The position numbers and the translations under genes are program-made. The notes beneath the pieces are model-generated. The model did not search any database, was not told the DNA's origin, and saw only the letters and a list, made by a program, of their open reading frames with translations. Positions 16,080 through 23,985 of a stretch of DNA of 64,000 nt are shown piece by piece; the stretch's first letter is position 1; the number at the start of each line of letters is the position of its first letter. Location of the stretch: the NCBI GenBank assembly GCA_965247255.1, contig CBDFGS010000009.1:248001-312000 (forward strand), in the 5' to 3' direction. The DNA is from CBDFGS01 sp965247255. Lineage in GTDB: Bacteria > Chloroflexota > Dehalococcoidia > Lucifugimonadales > CAUZJF01.

Positions 16080-18125
16080 CTACTCGCTGAGCTGCTTGGC
16101 CAGTTCGGCCGGCTCCGTAACCGGCAGCTCGCAAACGTAGTTGCTGCATACGTAGGCGGTCGGGACGCCATTGAGCTGCGTCCGGCCTTCCAATAGCGGT
16201 AGTGATGCCGGTGAGATGCCGCCTGGAGCCCGCCCTAAAAACACCCGGTTAGGGAGGTAGCCACGGAACACTTCCGCGGCGAGGTCTTGCGTCTCATGCG
16301 CCGAAGGGTCGCCAACGATGGCGATCTCTTTGGGCGATGAGAGGTAGAAATCGAGTGCGCAGAGATAGTGTCCGGCGCCCGCGGGATAGCGGGCCATCAT
16401 CTCCTGCGCGGACCGCAGGACCGTAACAGCTTGGCTCTCGTGAGCGGAATCGCCGGTGACTATCGCCAACCGAAGGAGGACGTCGGCGGCCATAGAGCTC
16501 CCGGCCGGAATCGCGTTGTCCGAGGTGCTTTTCGGCCTCAGGACGAGCTCCTCGTGATCGCGTCCCGTATCGAAGAACTGGCCCGAGGGCTGGTCCCAGA
16601 ACAGGTCGACCATCTGCTGCCCCAACTCGATGGCCGCCTCGAGCCACCTTGGTTCGAAGGTCGCCTCGTGTAGGGCGATCAGGGCGGACACGAAGAACGA
16701 GTAGTCCTCCAGATAGCCTTTGAGCTTCGCCCGGCCACCCTTATATGTGCGCAGCAGGCGCCCGTCCAGGCGGAGTTCGTCCAGCAGGAATCCAGCGCTC
16801 TTCGCCGCTGCGCCCGTGTAGTCATCGCGACCGAGAACGGCGCCTGCTTCAGCGAAGGCCTGGACCATCAGAGCGTTCCATGCGGTCAGGACCTTGTCGT
16901 CTCGCCCTGGGTGCACGCGTTTTTCGCGTATGTCCAAGAGCCTCGCCCGGGAGTGCTCCAGGAGGCTTTCCAGCTCCTCCGGAGCCATCCCGATCTCGTG
17001 GGCCAGACCCGCCGCGTCATCGCTGACGTGGAGGATGCTCATACCCTCGAAGTTGCCCTGCGGTTTCACGTCGTAGTAGTGGTTGAATATCTCGCCGTCC
17101 CGCGTGCCGATAGCGCTCACTATCTCTTCCGAGCGCCATACGAAAAACTTGCCCTCGACGCCCTCGCTGTCGGCGTCCTGTGATGAGTAGAAGCCGCCGG
17201 AGGGGTCTGTCATCTCCCTGAGCACGTAGTCCAGCGTGCTCTCAACTACTCGCTTATAGATGGGCTTCCTGGTCAACTGAAAGGCGTGGATGTACAGCTT
17301 GGCGAGAAGCGCGTTATCGTACAGCATCTTCTCGAAATGGGGGACGAGCCAGAACATGTCGGTGGAGTACCGGTGGAAGCCCCCGCCGAGCTGGTCGTAG
17401 ATGCCTCCGTTTGCCATGCGCTCCAGGGTCAGCTCCACCATCGCGAGAGGTTGCGGGTCTCCGGTGCGCAGGTGGTGGCGGAGAAGGAACTCATAGGTCA
17501 TTGGCTGGGGGAACTTCGGCTGCATGCCGGTGCCGCCGTACTTGTCGTCGAACTGGCCCGCGATCCCGCGATATGCTTGGCCGAGCAAGTCGGTGGTCAA
17601 TGGGTTGGAGCTGAGTGTCGGAGCCGACATGGCGCGCATCTGCTCCAGGAGCTTATCGGTGTTGAGGAGCACCTCACCGCGCTTGTTGCGATATGTGTCC
17701 GCCATCACCTCCAAGACTCGACCGAAGCCCGGCCTGCCCGGCCTGTCGTCGGGCGGGTAGTAGGTGCCCCCGTAGTATGGCTTGCCTTCAGGCGTCAGAA
17801 ACACTGTCATCGGCCACCCGCCATGTCCCGAGATCGCCTGTACCGCAGACATGTAGATCGAGTCGATGTCCGGGCGCTCCTCGCGGTCGACCTTGATGCA
17901 GACGAAGCTCGCGTTCATCTGCTCGGCGATCCGGGGATTTTCGAAGGACTCCTTCTCCATCACGTGGCACCAGTGACAGGCCGAATATCCCACGCTGAGG
18001 AGAATGGGCTTGTCCTCGGCCTTGGCGCGCTCGAGCGCCTCGGGACCCCAGGGGTACCAGTCCACCGGGTTGTGAGCGTGTTGCTGGAGGTAGGGGCTGG
18101 TTTCGTCTATAAGCCGGTTAGGCAT
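16080..18125 (-). CDS. YyaL/DUF255 thioredoxin-domain protein (SSP411 family)
   Basis: 681 residues, the expected full length. The N-terminal thioredoxin-like domain begins NRLIDETSPYLQQHAHNPVD, an almost invariant family opening, and carries the active-site motif SACHWCH (Cys50, Cys53). The rest is an (alpha/alpha)6-barrel resembling N-acylglucosamine 2-epimerases and glycosidases, with the signatures GGFYSSQDADSEG and GRDDKVLTAWN. The family is widespread and its reaction is not established. It is monocistronic on the minus strand, divergent from plsY across a 398-bp gap. Confidence 0.93.
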   Translation of the reverse strand: MPNRLIDETSPYLQQHAHNPVDWYPWGPEALERAKAEDKPILLSVGYSACHWCHVMEKESFENPRIAEQMNASFVCIKVDREERPDIDSIYMSAVQAISGHGGWPMTVFLTPEGKPYYGGTYYPPDDRPGRPGFGRVLEVMADTYRNKRGEVLLNTDKLLEQMRAMSAPTLSSNPLTTDLLGQAYRGIAGQFDDKYGGTGMQPKFPQPMTYEFLLRHHLRTGDPQPLAMVELTLERMANGGIYDQLGGGFHRYSTDMFWLVPHFEKMLYDNALLAKLYIHAFQLTRKPIYKRVVESTLDYVLREMTDPSGGFYSSQDADSEGVEGKFFVWRSEEIVSAIGTRDGEIFNHYYDVKPQGNFEGMSILHVSDDAAGLAHEIGMAPEELESLLEHSRARLLDIREKRVHPGRDDKVLTAWNALMVQAFAEAGAVLGRDDYTGAAAKSAGFLLDELRLDGRLLRTYKGGRAKLKGYLEDYSFFVSALIALHEATFEPRWLEAAIELGQQMVDLFWDQPSGQFFDTGRDHEELVLRPKSTSDNAIPAGSSMAADVLLRLAIVTGDSAHESQAVTVLRSAQEMMARYPAGAGHYLCALDFYLSSPKEIAIVGDPSAHETQDLAAEVFRGYLPNRVFLGRAPGGISPASLPLLEGRTQLNGVPTAYVCSNYVCELPVTEPAELAKQLSE

Positions 18126-18523
18126 CGGTTTGGGTTCCGTGTTCTTAGGGCGACTTCCGTCGCCGCTGCATCGTTGTGGCCCGAAGCGGCCTGCTCACCG
18201 GACTCAGCTATGGGTTTACGTGTATGTTAGCTATATCCAAGGCGTTATAGCCTAACTCCTGTCCTGATTCCTAAGCTACTTTACAACGCCGCGGTTGCTA
18301 TGGAAAGCTCACGTTACACGGCGGAAGACCCGGCTTTGCAGAGGTAATGGAGAACGGTGCTGACTTGGCGTGGTCTGCATCCCGCGCTCGGTCCGGAGCC
18401 CCAGTTGGCTGTGAGGACGCCTGAATGGAAAAGGGCAAAGATGTCCGCTGCGGTTGGATCACGCGTATAATCTTACGTCGCGCCATTCAGACACCGCAGT
18501 GTCGGGCGCACTAGGAGAATCGA
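18126..18523. other. Divergent intergenic region between yyaL-like gene and plsY
   Basis: 398 bp. A TATAAT at 18466-18471 on the plus strand lies about 53 bp before the plsY start and is a plausible -10 box, although no good -35 is spaced correctly. An AT-richer stretch near 18222-18250 may hold the leftward promoter. No gene or structured RNA recognised. Confidence 0.4.
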
Positions 18524-19087
18524 GTGGACGAGCCGTGGTTTTACGCTGTATGGGTGGCGGGCGCCTATTTTCTGGGCTCCGTATCGGTCGGTGATCTCGT
18601 TGCGCGAGCTAAAGGAGTCGATATTCGGTCCGTCGGCACGGGCAACCCCGGGGCGGCCAATATTCGCCGGGAGATCGGGCCGCGCTACGGCGTTCTCGTT
18701 TTCCTGCTCGACATCGCAAAGGGAATCTCCGCGACGCTGCCGATCTACGCCATGGGGCTTCCGACCTGGGTGAGACTCGCCGCGGCCGCGGCCTTGATAA
18801 CAGGGCACCTGTTTCCTGTTTTCTGGCGGTTTCGAGGTGGCACTGGGATGGCCTCAGGAATCGGCACTACAGGCGGGATACTGCCGCTGGGGGTCCTTGT
18901 CGCCGCCGGTCCCGCGCTAATCTTTTTCGCCGTGACGAAGAACCCAGGATACACAGGTGGCCTGTATTTCATCGCGGCCATAGTGGCAGGCGGGGTGCTC
19001 CACGGGGACCTGGTGGGCGTAGTCGGACTGATTCTGCTTGCGGTGGCCGTGTTCACAAAGTCGCTCGTCCAATACCGCGGTAGGTAG
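18524..19087 (+). CDS. plsY: Acyl-phosphate:glycerol-3-phosphate acyltransferase
   Basis: 187 residues from GTG 18524, with AGGAG 8 nt upstream. The three PlsY motifs are present: the loop YFLGSVSVGDLVAR, then SVGTGNPGAANIRR (motif 1), the GHLFPVFWRFRGGTGMAS segment (motif 2), and a degenerate third cytosolic motif. Five hydrophobic segments fit the known topology. The enzyme makes lysophosphatidate from acyl-phosphate, the first step of phospholipid synthesis in most bacteria, so an ester-lipid membrane is implied. Motif 2 reads RGGTGMAS where KGGKGVAT is usual. The Lys-to-Thr replacement in the phosphate-binding loop is unusual. Confidence 0.88.
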   Translation: MDEPWFYAVWVAGAYFLGSVSVGDLVARAKGVDIRSVGTGNPGAANIRREIGPRYGVLVFLLDIAKGISATLPIYAMGLPTWVRLAAAAALITGHLFPVFWRFRGGTGMASGIGTTGGILPLGVLVAAGPALIFFAVTKNPGYTGGLYFIAAIVAGGVLHGDLVGVVGLILLAVAVFTKSLVQYRGR

Positions 19088-19121
19088 GCATGCTTGGGAA
19101 GCGAAAGGTGAGCGAGCGACT

Positions 19122-19379
19122 CTATCGCCTGTAGGCTTCCCGGCGATGGCGGACGCTGAGCACTATCACAGTTTCCGTTTCGGGTTCCAGACGGAACCGG
19201 ACCCGCCAAACACCCACTCGGAGCCGCCATTCGTCGTTCCGGGCGCGTATCCTTCGGACATTTCGGTAGCCAGTGGAAACATACTGGTCCGAGCCTTCGA
19301 GGATCCTGCGACGGACATTCAGGTCAAGCGACCGGATGTCGCGGGGGGCATGAGGGGCAAGTAGATAGCCCCAGGTCAA
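19122..19379 (-). CDS. RelE/ParE-family toxin
   Basis: 85 residues from TTG 19379. It shows the family pattern: an N-terminal strand (TWGYLLAPHAPRDIRSL), the central helix LNVRRRILEGSDQY, then NDEWRLRVGVWRVRF, ending VIVLSVRHRREAYRR. RelE members cleave mRNA on the ribosome and ParE members poison gyrase; the basic C-terminus (R-H-R-x-x-A-Y-R) favours a RelE-type nuclease. The start codon overlaps the antitoxin stop (TTGA), the usual coupling for type II modules. It converges with plsY. Confidence 0.85.
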   Translation of the reverse strand: MTWGYLLAPHAPRDIRSLDLNVRRRILEGSDQYVSTGYRNVRRIRARNDEWRLRVGVWRVRFRLEPETETVIVLSVRHRREAYRR

Positions 19380-19627
19380 GACAAGAGCTCTCGCTTCGCC
19401 TCGTCAGCGGAGACGCTCTCTCCCCTAAGGTGCTCCTCCCAAGCTTCCTCCGCGGCATTGTCATCCTCAGGCGTGATGGGCTCGTCGTCCTCGGGGGCCT
19501 CAAGGAGCTTGCGCATGAAAGGGTCGCCGGCGTCACGTAGGTACTCCAGATAGCGCCGGGCGGAATGTAGCTCTGTCTCAGGTAGCGCTTCCACCAGACG
19601 CAACAAATCATCCTTTGTGGTTGTCAT
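19376..19627 (-). CDS. Type II antitoxin paired with RelE-like toxin
   Basis: 83 residues from ATG 19627, preceded by GGAGG with 9 nt spacing; a longer upstream frame lacks support. An amphipathic N-terminal helix (TKDDLLRLVEALPETELHSA) is followed by an acidic stretch, EAPEDDEPITPEDDNAAEEA. This layout, common in chromosomal antitoxins, would neutralise the basic toxin. It lies directly before the toxin and shares four nucleotides with it. Autorepression is typical of the class but no operator was identified. Confidence 0.82.
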   Translation of the reverse strand: MTTTKDDLLRLVEALPETELHSARRYLEYLRDAGDPFMRKLLEAPEDDEPITPEDDNAAEEAWEEHLRGESVSADEAKRELLS

Positions 19628-19807
19628 TGGGCAATGCCTCCGTCGCTTGTCTCCTTGATTAGCATAGCCCACCCATGGCCACAGGCACCCTTCGCGGTGT
19701 CGTACGAGGCTGCTGTGGACACGCGTGGGCGCGGCAAGCAGCGCCCCTACGGACTGCGAGCCGGATGATGTGGTCGGTGTCCCTAGGGGCGAGAGTGCAG
19801 TTCTCCC

Positions 19808-21247
19808 TCACCCGGTTTCGGCGGCGCGCTTTGCAAGAGACGCCTTCACGTCGGCCGCGTCCCCCGGCACGGTCTTAGAGGCCTGGTAGTAACACCACGC
19901 GGTGGGCAGAAAGAACAGCTGGAATATCGCCAGGCCGGCGGCGAAATTCAAGGGTGCCGGTAGTCTCCCCGTCGTGGACAGGTAGCCGAACGCGACCGCG
20001 GTCAGCCAGATCCCGAGCGCGCGTCCCACGCCGTTAGACAGGTTGGCCAAGCCGAAGACCGTGCCGCGGTGCTCAGGTGGATTCACGTCGCTGATCATGG
20101 CGAACCAGTTGGGCGAGTCGGCGGAGGTAAGGGCAAACGCCCCCAGGGCGAGTATTAACGAACCTGCGACCCAGGGGTTGGAGATGACGCTCTTGAGAAC
20201 GGCGAGGATTACCTCGATGTTTCCTTCCGCGCCAACCTCGGGGATATCCAGCCCGCGCAGCGGTAAGAAGAACAGCACCATGAATAGCGGGACCGCGCCG
20301 AGAATCCCTATAGAGCTGAGCATGGCCCTTGCGCGGGGGTCTCGCCGGGCCCAAACATCGCCGATCTGGCCTGCGCCGATCGAGAATAGCGCTCCCGCGT
20401 AAACGATGCCGGCGAAAATGCTGCCAACGACTGTAGCCGTCTCGAGGCTGAAGTCCAGCGCTTCGACCTTGGCCTGGAATAGGCGCGGTAGCCATATGAG
20501 CGATCCGTATGCGAACTGGGCCGTGAACCCCTGCAGGACCAGCCAGATGTTGGAGCGCCGCTGAATAAGCGCGGGGATATCGGAGCGCTGGATGCGGGAC
20601 TCGTACTCGCCGCCGGCCTCGAAGATGTCTGAGAGCTCGGGTTCGGCGCGGCCACGACTGGGGTCGAAGGTGAAGAGGTATAGAACCGCAAGGCCTAAGC
20701 CCCCTCCGGCGACGACAAAGAAAGGCAGGGGCCAGTTGCTCGCCCCGAGGATTCCGCCGAAGACGAAACCTGAGAAGGTCCCGATGCCCTGGGACAGCCC
20801 CCAGAAGCTCATCGCGAGGCCCCGGCGACGCGGCGGCACGAAGTCACTGATGACGCTGAATCCGACCGACAGGATGCATCCAAGCCCTATCGCGGTGGCC
20901 ACCTGGAACATCAGGAACAGGGGGAAGCTGCTGCGAGAGACGCCGGTAAGGAATGTACCGCCCGCCCAGATTAGTGTCCCGTAGAGAAGCAGGCGCTTCC
21001 GGTCCCCTTTGTCGCCGAGATATCCCCAGAAGACCGCGGTGAAGGCGGTGATCAGTATGGTTAGCGCGGTAACAAGGCCAATTGCGGCTTCGCTCACGCC
21101 GAGGTCGCGCGAGATCACGCCGTAGAGCGGCGGTACGATACCGATGGCGGCGTTGTCGAGAGAGGCGAGGACGACGAAGACAGCGACGGTGAAGACCGTG
21201 TGCCCCGGGCCGCCCCACCAGCGTGGCCGAGTCCGGAGCAGACTCAC
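19808..21247 (-). CDS. Major facilitator superfamily transporter
   Basis: 479 residues with about 12 hydrophobic segments. The MFS motif A between helices 2 and 3 reads GYLGDKGDRKRLLL (near residue 75), and FWGLSQGIGTFSGFVFGG matches the helix 5 region. The central cytoplasmic loop is long and charged (SRGRAEPELSDIFEAGGEYE). Such loops and the DSPNWFAMISDVNPPEHRGTV segment recall spinster-like (Spns) MFS members, which move lysolipids or sphingolipid-like molecules in other organisms. The substrate here is unknown. It sits 33 bp after a chimeric acyltransferase remnant on the same strand. Confidence 0.88.
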   Translation of the reverse strand: MSLLRTRPRWWGGPGHTVFTVAVFVVLASLDNAAIGIVPPLYGVISRDLGVSEAAIGLVTALTILITAFTAVFWGYLGDKGDRKRLLLYGTLIWAGGTFLTGVSRSSFPLFLMFQVATAIGLGCILSVGFSVISDFVPPRRRGLAMSFWGLSQGIGTFSGFVFGGILGASNWPLPFFVVAGGGLGLAVLYLFTFDPSRGRAEPELSDIFEAGGEYESRIQRSDIPALIQRRSNIWLVLQGFTAQFAYGSLIWLPRLFQAKVEALDFSLETATVVGSIFAGIVYAGALFSIGAGQIGDVWARRDPRARAMLSSIGILGAVPLFMVLFFLPLRGLDIPEVGAEGNIEVILAVLKSVISNPWVAGSLILALGAFALTSADSPNWFAMISDVNPPEHRGTVFGLANLSNGVGRALGIWLTAVAFGYLSTTGRLPAPLNFAAGLAIFQLFFLPTAWCYYQASKTVPGDAADVKASLAKRAAETG

Positions 21248-21280
21248 CGGATAATCACGCTAGGCGTAGGTGGGCCCAAG

Positions 21281-21595
21281 TCATCGCGTCCTGATCGCGT
21301 CTTCGATAGCAGTCGTGGCTTCGACGTAAGGTGTACGAGGCGTGAAGGTGAGCGGCTTGCCGAACCTGACGCCGACGTGGCCACGCCGAACGAAAGGGAA
21401 TCGTGAGGGCGAGCCGAAGCGATGTATCTTCAGACGAATCGGCACGACGGGAAGGTCTCCCTCTGCTTGCCACTGGGGCGTCACCCGGAGCGCCGTGCGG
21501 CTTCCGAATTTCTGAGCCGTCACATTCAGGAACTCTACGAGAGTCCCCCTGGCAGCGGACTGCTTTACAGTTGCCTCTATCATCACCTCATCCAT
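21281..21595 (-). pseudogene. Deletion remnant joining AMP-ligase start to PlsC-type acyltransferase end
   Basis: A 104-codon frame. Its first ~35 residues, with LVEFLNVTAQKFGSRTAL, look like the opening of an acyl-CoA/acyl-ACP synthetase. From about residue 48, LPVVPIRL and RRGHVGVRFGKPLTF look like the C-terminal strand-loop region of a 1-acylglycerol-3-phosphate acyltransferase. The HX4D motif and all ligase core motifs are missing. The simplest reading is an in-frame internal deletion of a larger bifunctional acyl-ACP synthetase/acyltransferase gene. It may or may not still be translated. Both half assignments rest on visual motif recognition. Confidence 0.55.
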
Positions 21596-21616
21596 TTCGC
21601 GACTCGTGTCCGTTAG

Positions 21617-22330
21617 TCAGGTGGCCGAAGCGGGAGCCGTCTCCAGCATCGCACGGAGCTTTTCTTTCGCCTGTGTCTTGAGCGGCGGGAAGTGGCTGAA
21701 CGCGATGGTGTCAAAGTCCAGTGGCAGCAGCTTGTGGAGAGACTCGACGGCCTGGTCGTAGTCCACTGTGACCGCCGGGGCCGGAGGCTGTAGTTTGCCG
21801 AAGCGGTATTGGAGCGAGTCGCCCACGATGAGCACTCTTTTGGACGCGACGAGAAGGCAGATGCTCCCGGGGGTGTGTCCCGGCACATGAATCACCGTGA
21901 CGTCCGGTTGGCCGGGAAGGAGGTCACCATCCTGGAGCTCGTGGTCAACGTCAACCCTGATCCCATATACAGGTGACAGAAAGGGACGCGTGACAGCGGC
22001 GAGCAGGGGATTGGGCCACGGACTGGGCAGCTCCTCTTTGCCGTTTATTATGCCTGCATCGAGCTGGTGGACCGCCACCCTCGCCCCGGTGGCCTCGACC
22101 ACGCCCGCGAGGCCACCCGAGTGGTCGGGGTGGTGATGAGTCAGGGCCACCAGGCGGAGCTGGTCAGCAGCGATGTCGAGCGCGCTGAGCCCGTCCATGA
22201 TGGCGCCGGCGCTACCGCGCGGGCCGGCGTCGGCCAGGACGGTCTCGTCGCCGGTTGATATGACCGTGACCCTCGCGCCAAAGAGCCGCAGCTGATGTAC
22301 GCCATCAGCGACCTCTACCGGTGCGCGCAT
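21617..22330 (-). CDS. Metallo-beta-lactamase-fold hydrolase
   Basis: 237 residues from ATG 22330, which overlaps the stop of the upstream YihY gene (TAATG). A much longer open frame through the YihY gene is only its antisense-phase shadow. The zinc-binding motif is LTHHHPDHSGG (near residue 60), followed by HVPGHTPGSICLLV, VGDSLQY and a final SHFPPL segment carrying the last ligand. The glyoxalase-II/quorum-quenching-like layout suggests hydrolysis of a thioester or lactone. Translational coupling suggests co-expression with the membrane protein. Substrate unknown. Confidence 0.9.
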   Translation of the reverse strand: MRAPVEVADGVHQLRLFGARVTVISTGDETVLADAGPRGSAGAIMDGLSALDIAADQLRLVALTHHHPDHSGGLAGVVEATGARVAVHQLDAGIINGKEELPSPWPNPLLAAVTRPFLSPVYGIRVDVDHELQDGDLLPGQPDVTVIHVPGHTPGSICLLVASKRVLIVGDSLQYRFGKLQPPAPAVTVDYDQAVESLHKLLPLDFDTIAFSHFPPLKTQAKEKLRAMLETAPASAT

Positions 22331-23313
22331 TACACCCTCTCTTTCTTTTCGGGTGGGAGCAGCCACCGGGCGTAGCTGAGGACCAGCCCGCGCAGTCCGG
22401 GCGGTCTGGCTGCGCTGGGTCTGGTAGGCGGCGGAGGCAGGGCCAGCTCTCCAGCGTGCGTCCCATACAGGCCTCGATACACGTACGCGAACTGTGCGCC
22501 AAGCATTATGGCCATCGCGGATAAGTAAGCCCAAACGAGCACCGCCATCAACGCGGCCAGGGACCCGTAGACCGGGTTGAAGGTGTCGAAGCTCGAGATG
22601 AACCAGGCGAAACCGCCCCGGACGGCTTGAAACAAGGCTGCCCCAAGCAAAGCTCCCGGCCAGATGTCGACGTACTTGGAGTCGGTGTGAGGCACGTACC
22701 TGTACAGAAGCAGGAACGCGCCAACAGTAACGGCCAGCCCCCCGAGCTCGAACATGAGCCGTAGCAAGAGCCAGAACGGGGTGGCTGCGGCGCTCTCGAT
22801 CAGGCTGGTGACACCAAGCAAATTGGTGGTAACGGCGACGTTGACGAACGCCAGGGAGGCGACGCCGAGCAGCATCACCAGGTCTATGGCGCGCTCCTGG
22901 AGGAAGTACGCGGGTCTCCCGACGTGCCAGGCGTGGTTGATCCCCTTGCGCACGGCCGAGAAGACCGTAGTACCGCTCCACAGGAGCCCTACTACCGCGA
23001 GGAGCCCTAGCGCCCCTCGCGCCTCGGAGACTTCCGCGACGGCGTCGGCCGCGTACTCCTGGGAGACAGGCAGTAGGCCCACGATGCCGTCCACCACGGG
23101 GCGCTGCTCCTCGGGCGTCGGATAGAGCACACCCATGATCGAGATACCCGCCAGGGCCAGCGGGAAGAGGGAGAAGAGGGTCCAATAGGCTATGCCGGCG
23201 GCCATGGAGGGGCAGTTGTTCCGGGTGAAATCGGTCAAGACGAACCCAGCCACCCTCAGGGCGTTTCGCCATCTCGCTCCGGTCTGTCGGCTCGAGGCGT
23301 CCATTTGCATCAC
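22330..23313 (-). CDS. YihY/BrkB-family inner-membrane protein
   Basis: 327 residues. The family opening is visible as DFTRNNCPSMAAGIAYWTLFSLFPLAL (residues 29-55, N-C-P-S-M-A-A-G-I-A-Y core). About six membrane segments follow, including the SVYGSLAALMAVLVWAYLSA-like region near residue 235, here VYGSLAALMAVLVWAY. The C-terminus is proline-rich and basic. YihY proteins are integral membrane proteins of unsettled function; the older label RNase BN is not correct. It is transcribed into the MBL-fold gene with a one-nucleotide overlap. Confidence 0.92.
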   Translation of the reverse strand: MMQMDASSRQTGARWRNALRVAGFVLTDFTRNNCPSMAAGIAYWTLFSLFPLALAGISIMGVLYPTPEEQRPVVDGIVGLLPVSQEYAADAVAEVSEARGALGLLAVVGLLWSGTTVFSAVRKGINHAWHVGRPAYFLQERAIDLVMLLGVASLAFVNVAVTTNLLGVTSLIESAAATPFWLLLRLMFELGGLAVTVGAFLLLYRYVPHTDSKYVDIWPGALLGAALFQAVRGGFAWFISSFDTFNPVYGSLAALMAVLVWAYLSAMAIMLGAQFAYVYRGLYGTHAGELALPPPPTRPSAARPPGLRGLVLSYARWLLPPEKKERV

Positions 23314-23431
23314 CGCGTCGCGCCATTATTGCTCAGACGAAGGGCCTCCAACCAGGTGCGTATCGACCAAGATTGTGTGGTACGTTCGTCGGGTTAAGCG
23401 CGCCGGGCCTCTGCTGATTGGCCCGGTCTCG

Positions 23432-23728
23432 TTAGTATCTCCTCGCGACGCGGGCCGCCTTCCCCATTTCTGTCCTGGGTATCGCGTCTGGTCCTACGAG
23501 CGTGACCGTGGCGCCGAACGACAAAGTGTCTCTGAGAGCCTCCTCGATGCGACGACTCAGAGCGTCGGGTTCGGCGCCGTCGTCGAACCCGCCATGCTCC
23601 ACTGTGATGTCGAGGTGGTCGTACGGTCCGGGTCCGGCCAGCACAACCTGGAACTCGCCGGTGGCCTCAGGGGCCGTGCTGCTGAGGACCGCCGCGATGG
23701 CGGACGGGAAGACGTTGATGCCCCTTAC
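23432..23728 (-). pseudogene. paaK: Phenylacetate-CoA ligase, C-terminal part (gene split by IS copy 1)
   Basis: The 3' part of paaK, 98 codons, cut off by the IS at 23729-25432. It resumes at VRGINVFPSAIAAVL, the conserved hinge just before the C-terminal domain of PaaK, and ends with the catalytic-lysine-region motif PRTEMGKAARV. Removing the IS and one CTTAC duplication joins it in frame to the N-terminal part, giving a 443-residue protein of normal length. Phenylacetate-CoA ligase activates aryl or related acids with ATP and CoA. As it stands this fragment has no start of its own. Confidence 0.9.
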
Positions 23729-23985
23729 CCCGAATCCACCGAAGGACACCGATGGACGGCGTGAGGGCAGCGGAAGGGGGTGGGTGAGGGAGCTACAGGG
23801 GAGATGGCCTGGGGTCTTGGGGTAGATGGGAGGCCGGCGGGCGGTCTTCAGTGGCCGCACAGGGCCCCTAAGGCCCTATGCGGGAGTTGCGATGCGCGGG
23901 AAGGCGAGAGGATACGCAGCAGGGGACTCTCGCGACCGGGGTGGCGCGAGATTGCGGGGACGTTGGGTCAGTTGCAGGCTGGCCG

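Noticed and set aside
22331..23326. Long N-terminal extension of the MBL-fold gene up to 23326
   Set aside because: The extension is the YihY coding region read in another frame, arginine/glycine-rich and without structure. The MBL start at 22330 overlaps the YihY stop as expected for coupled genes.
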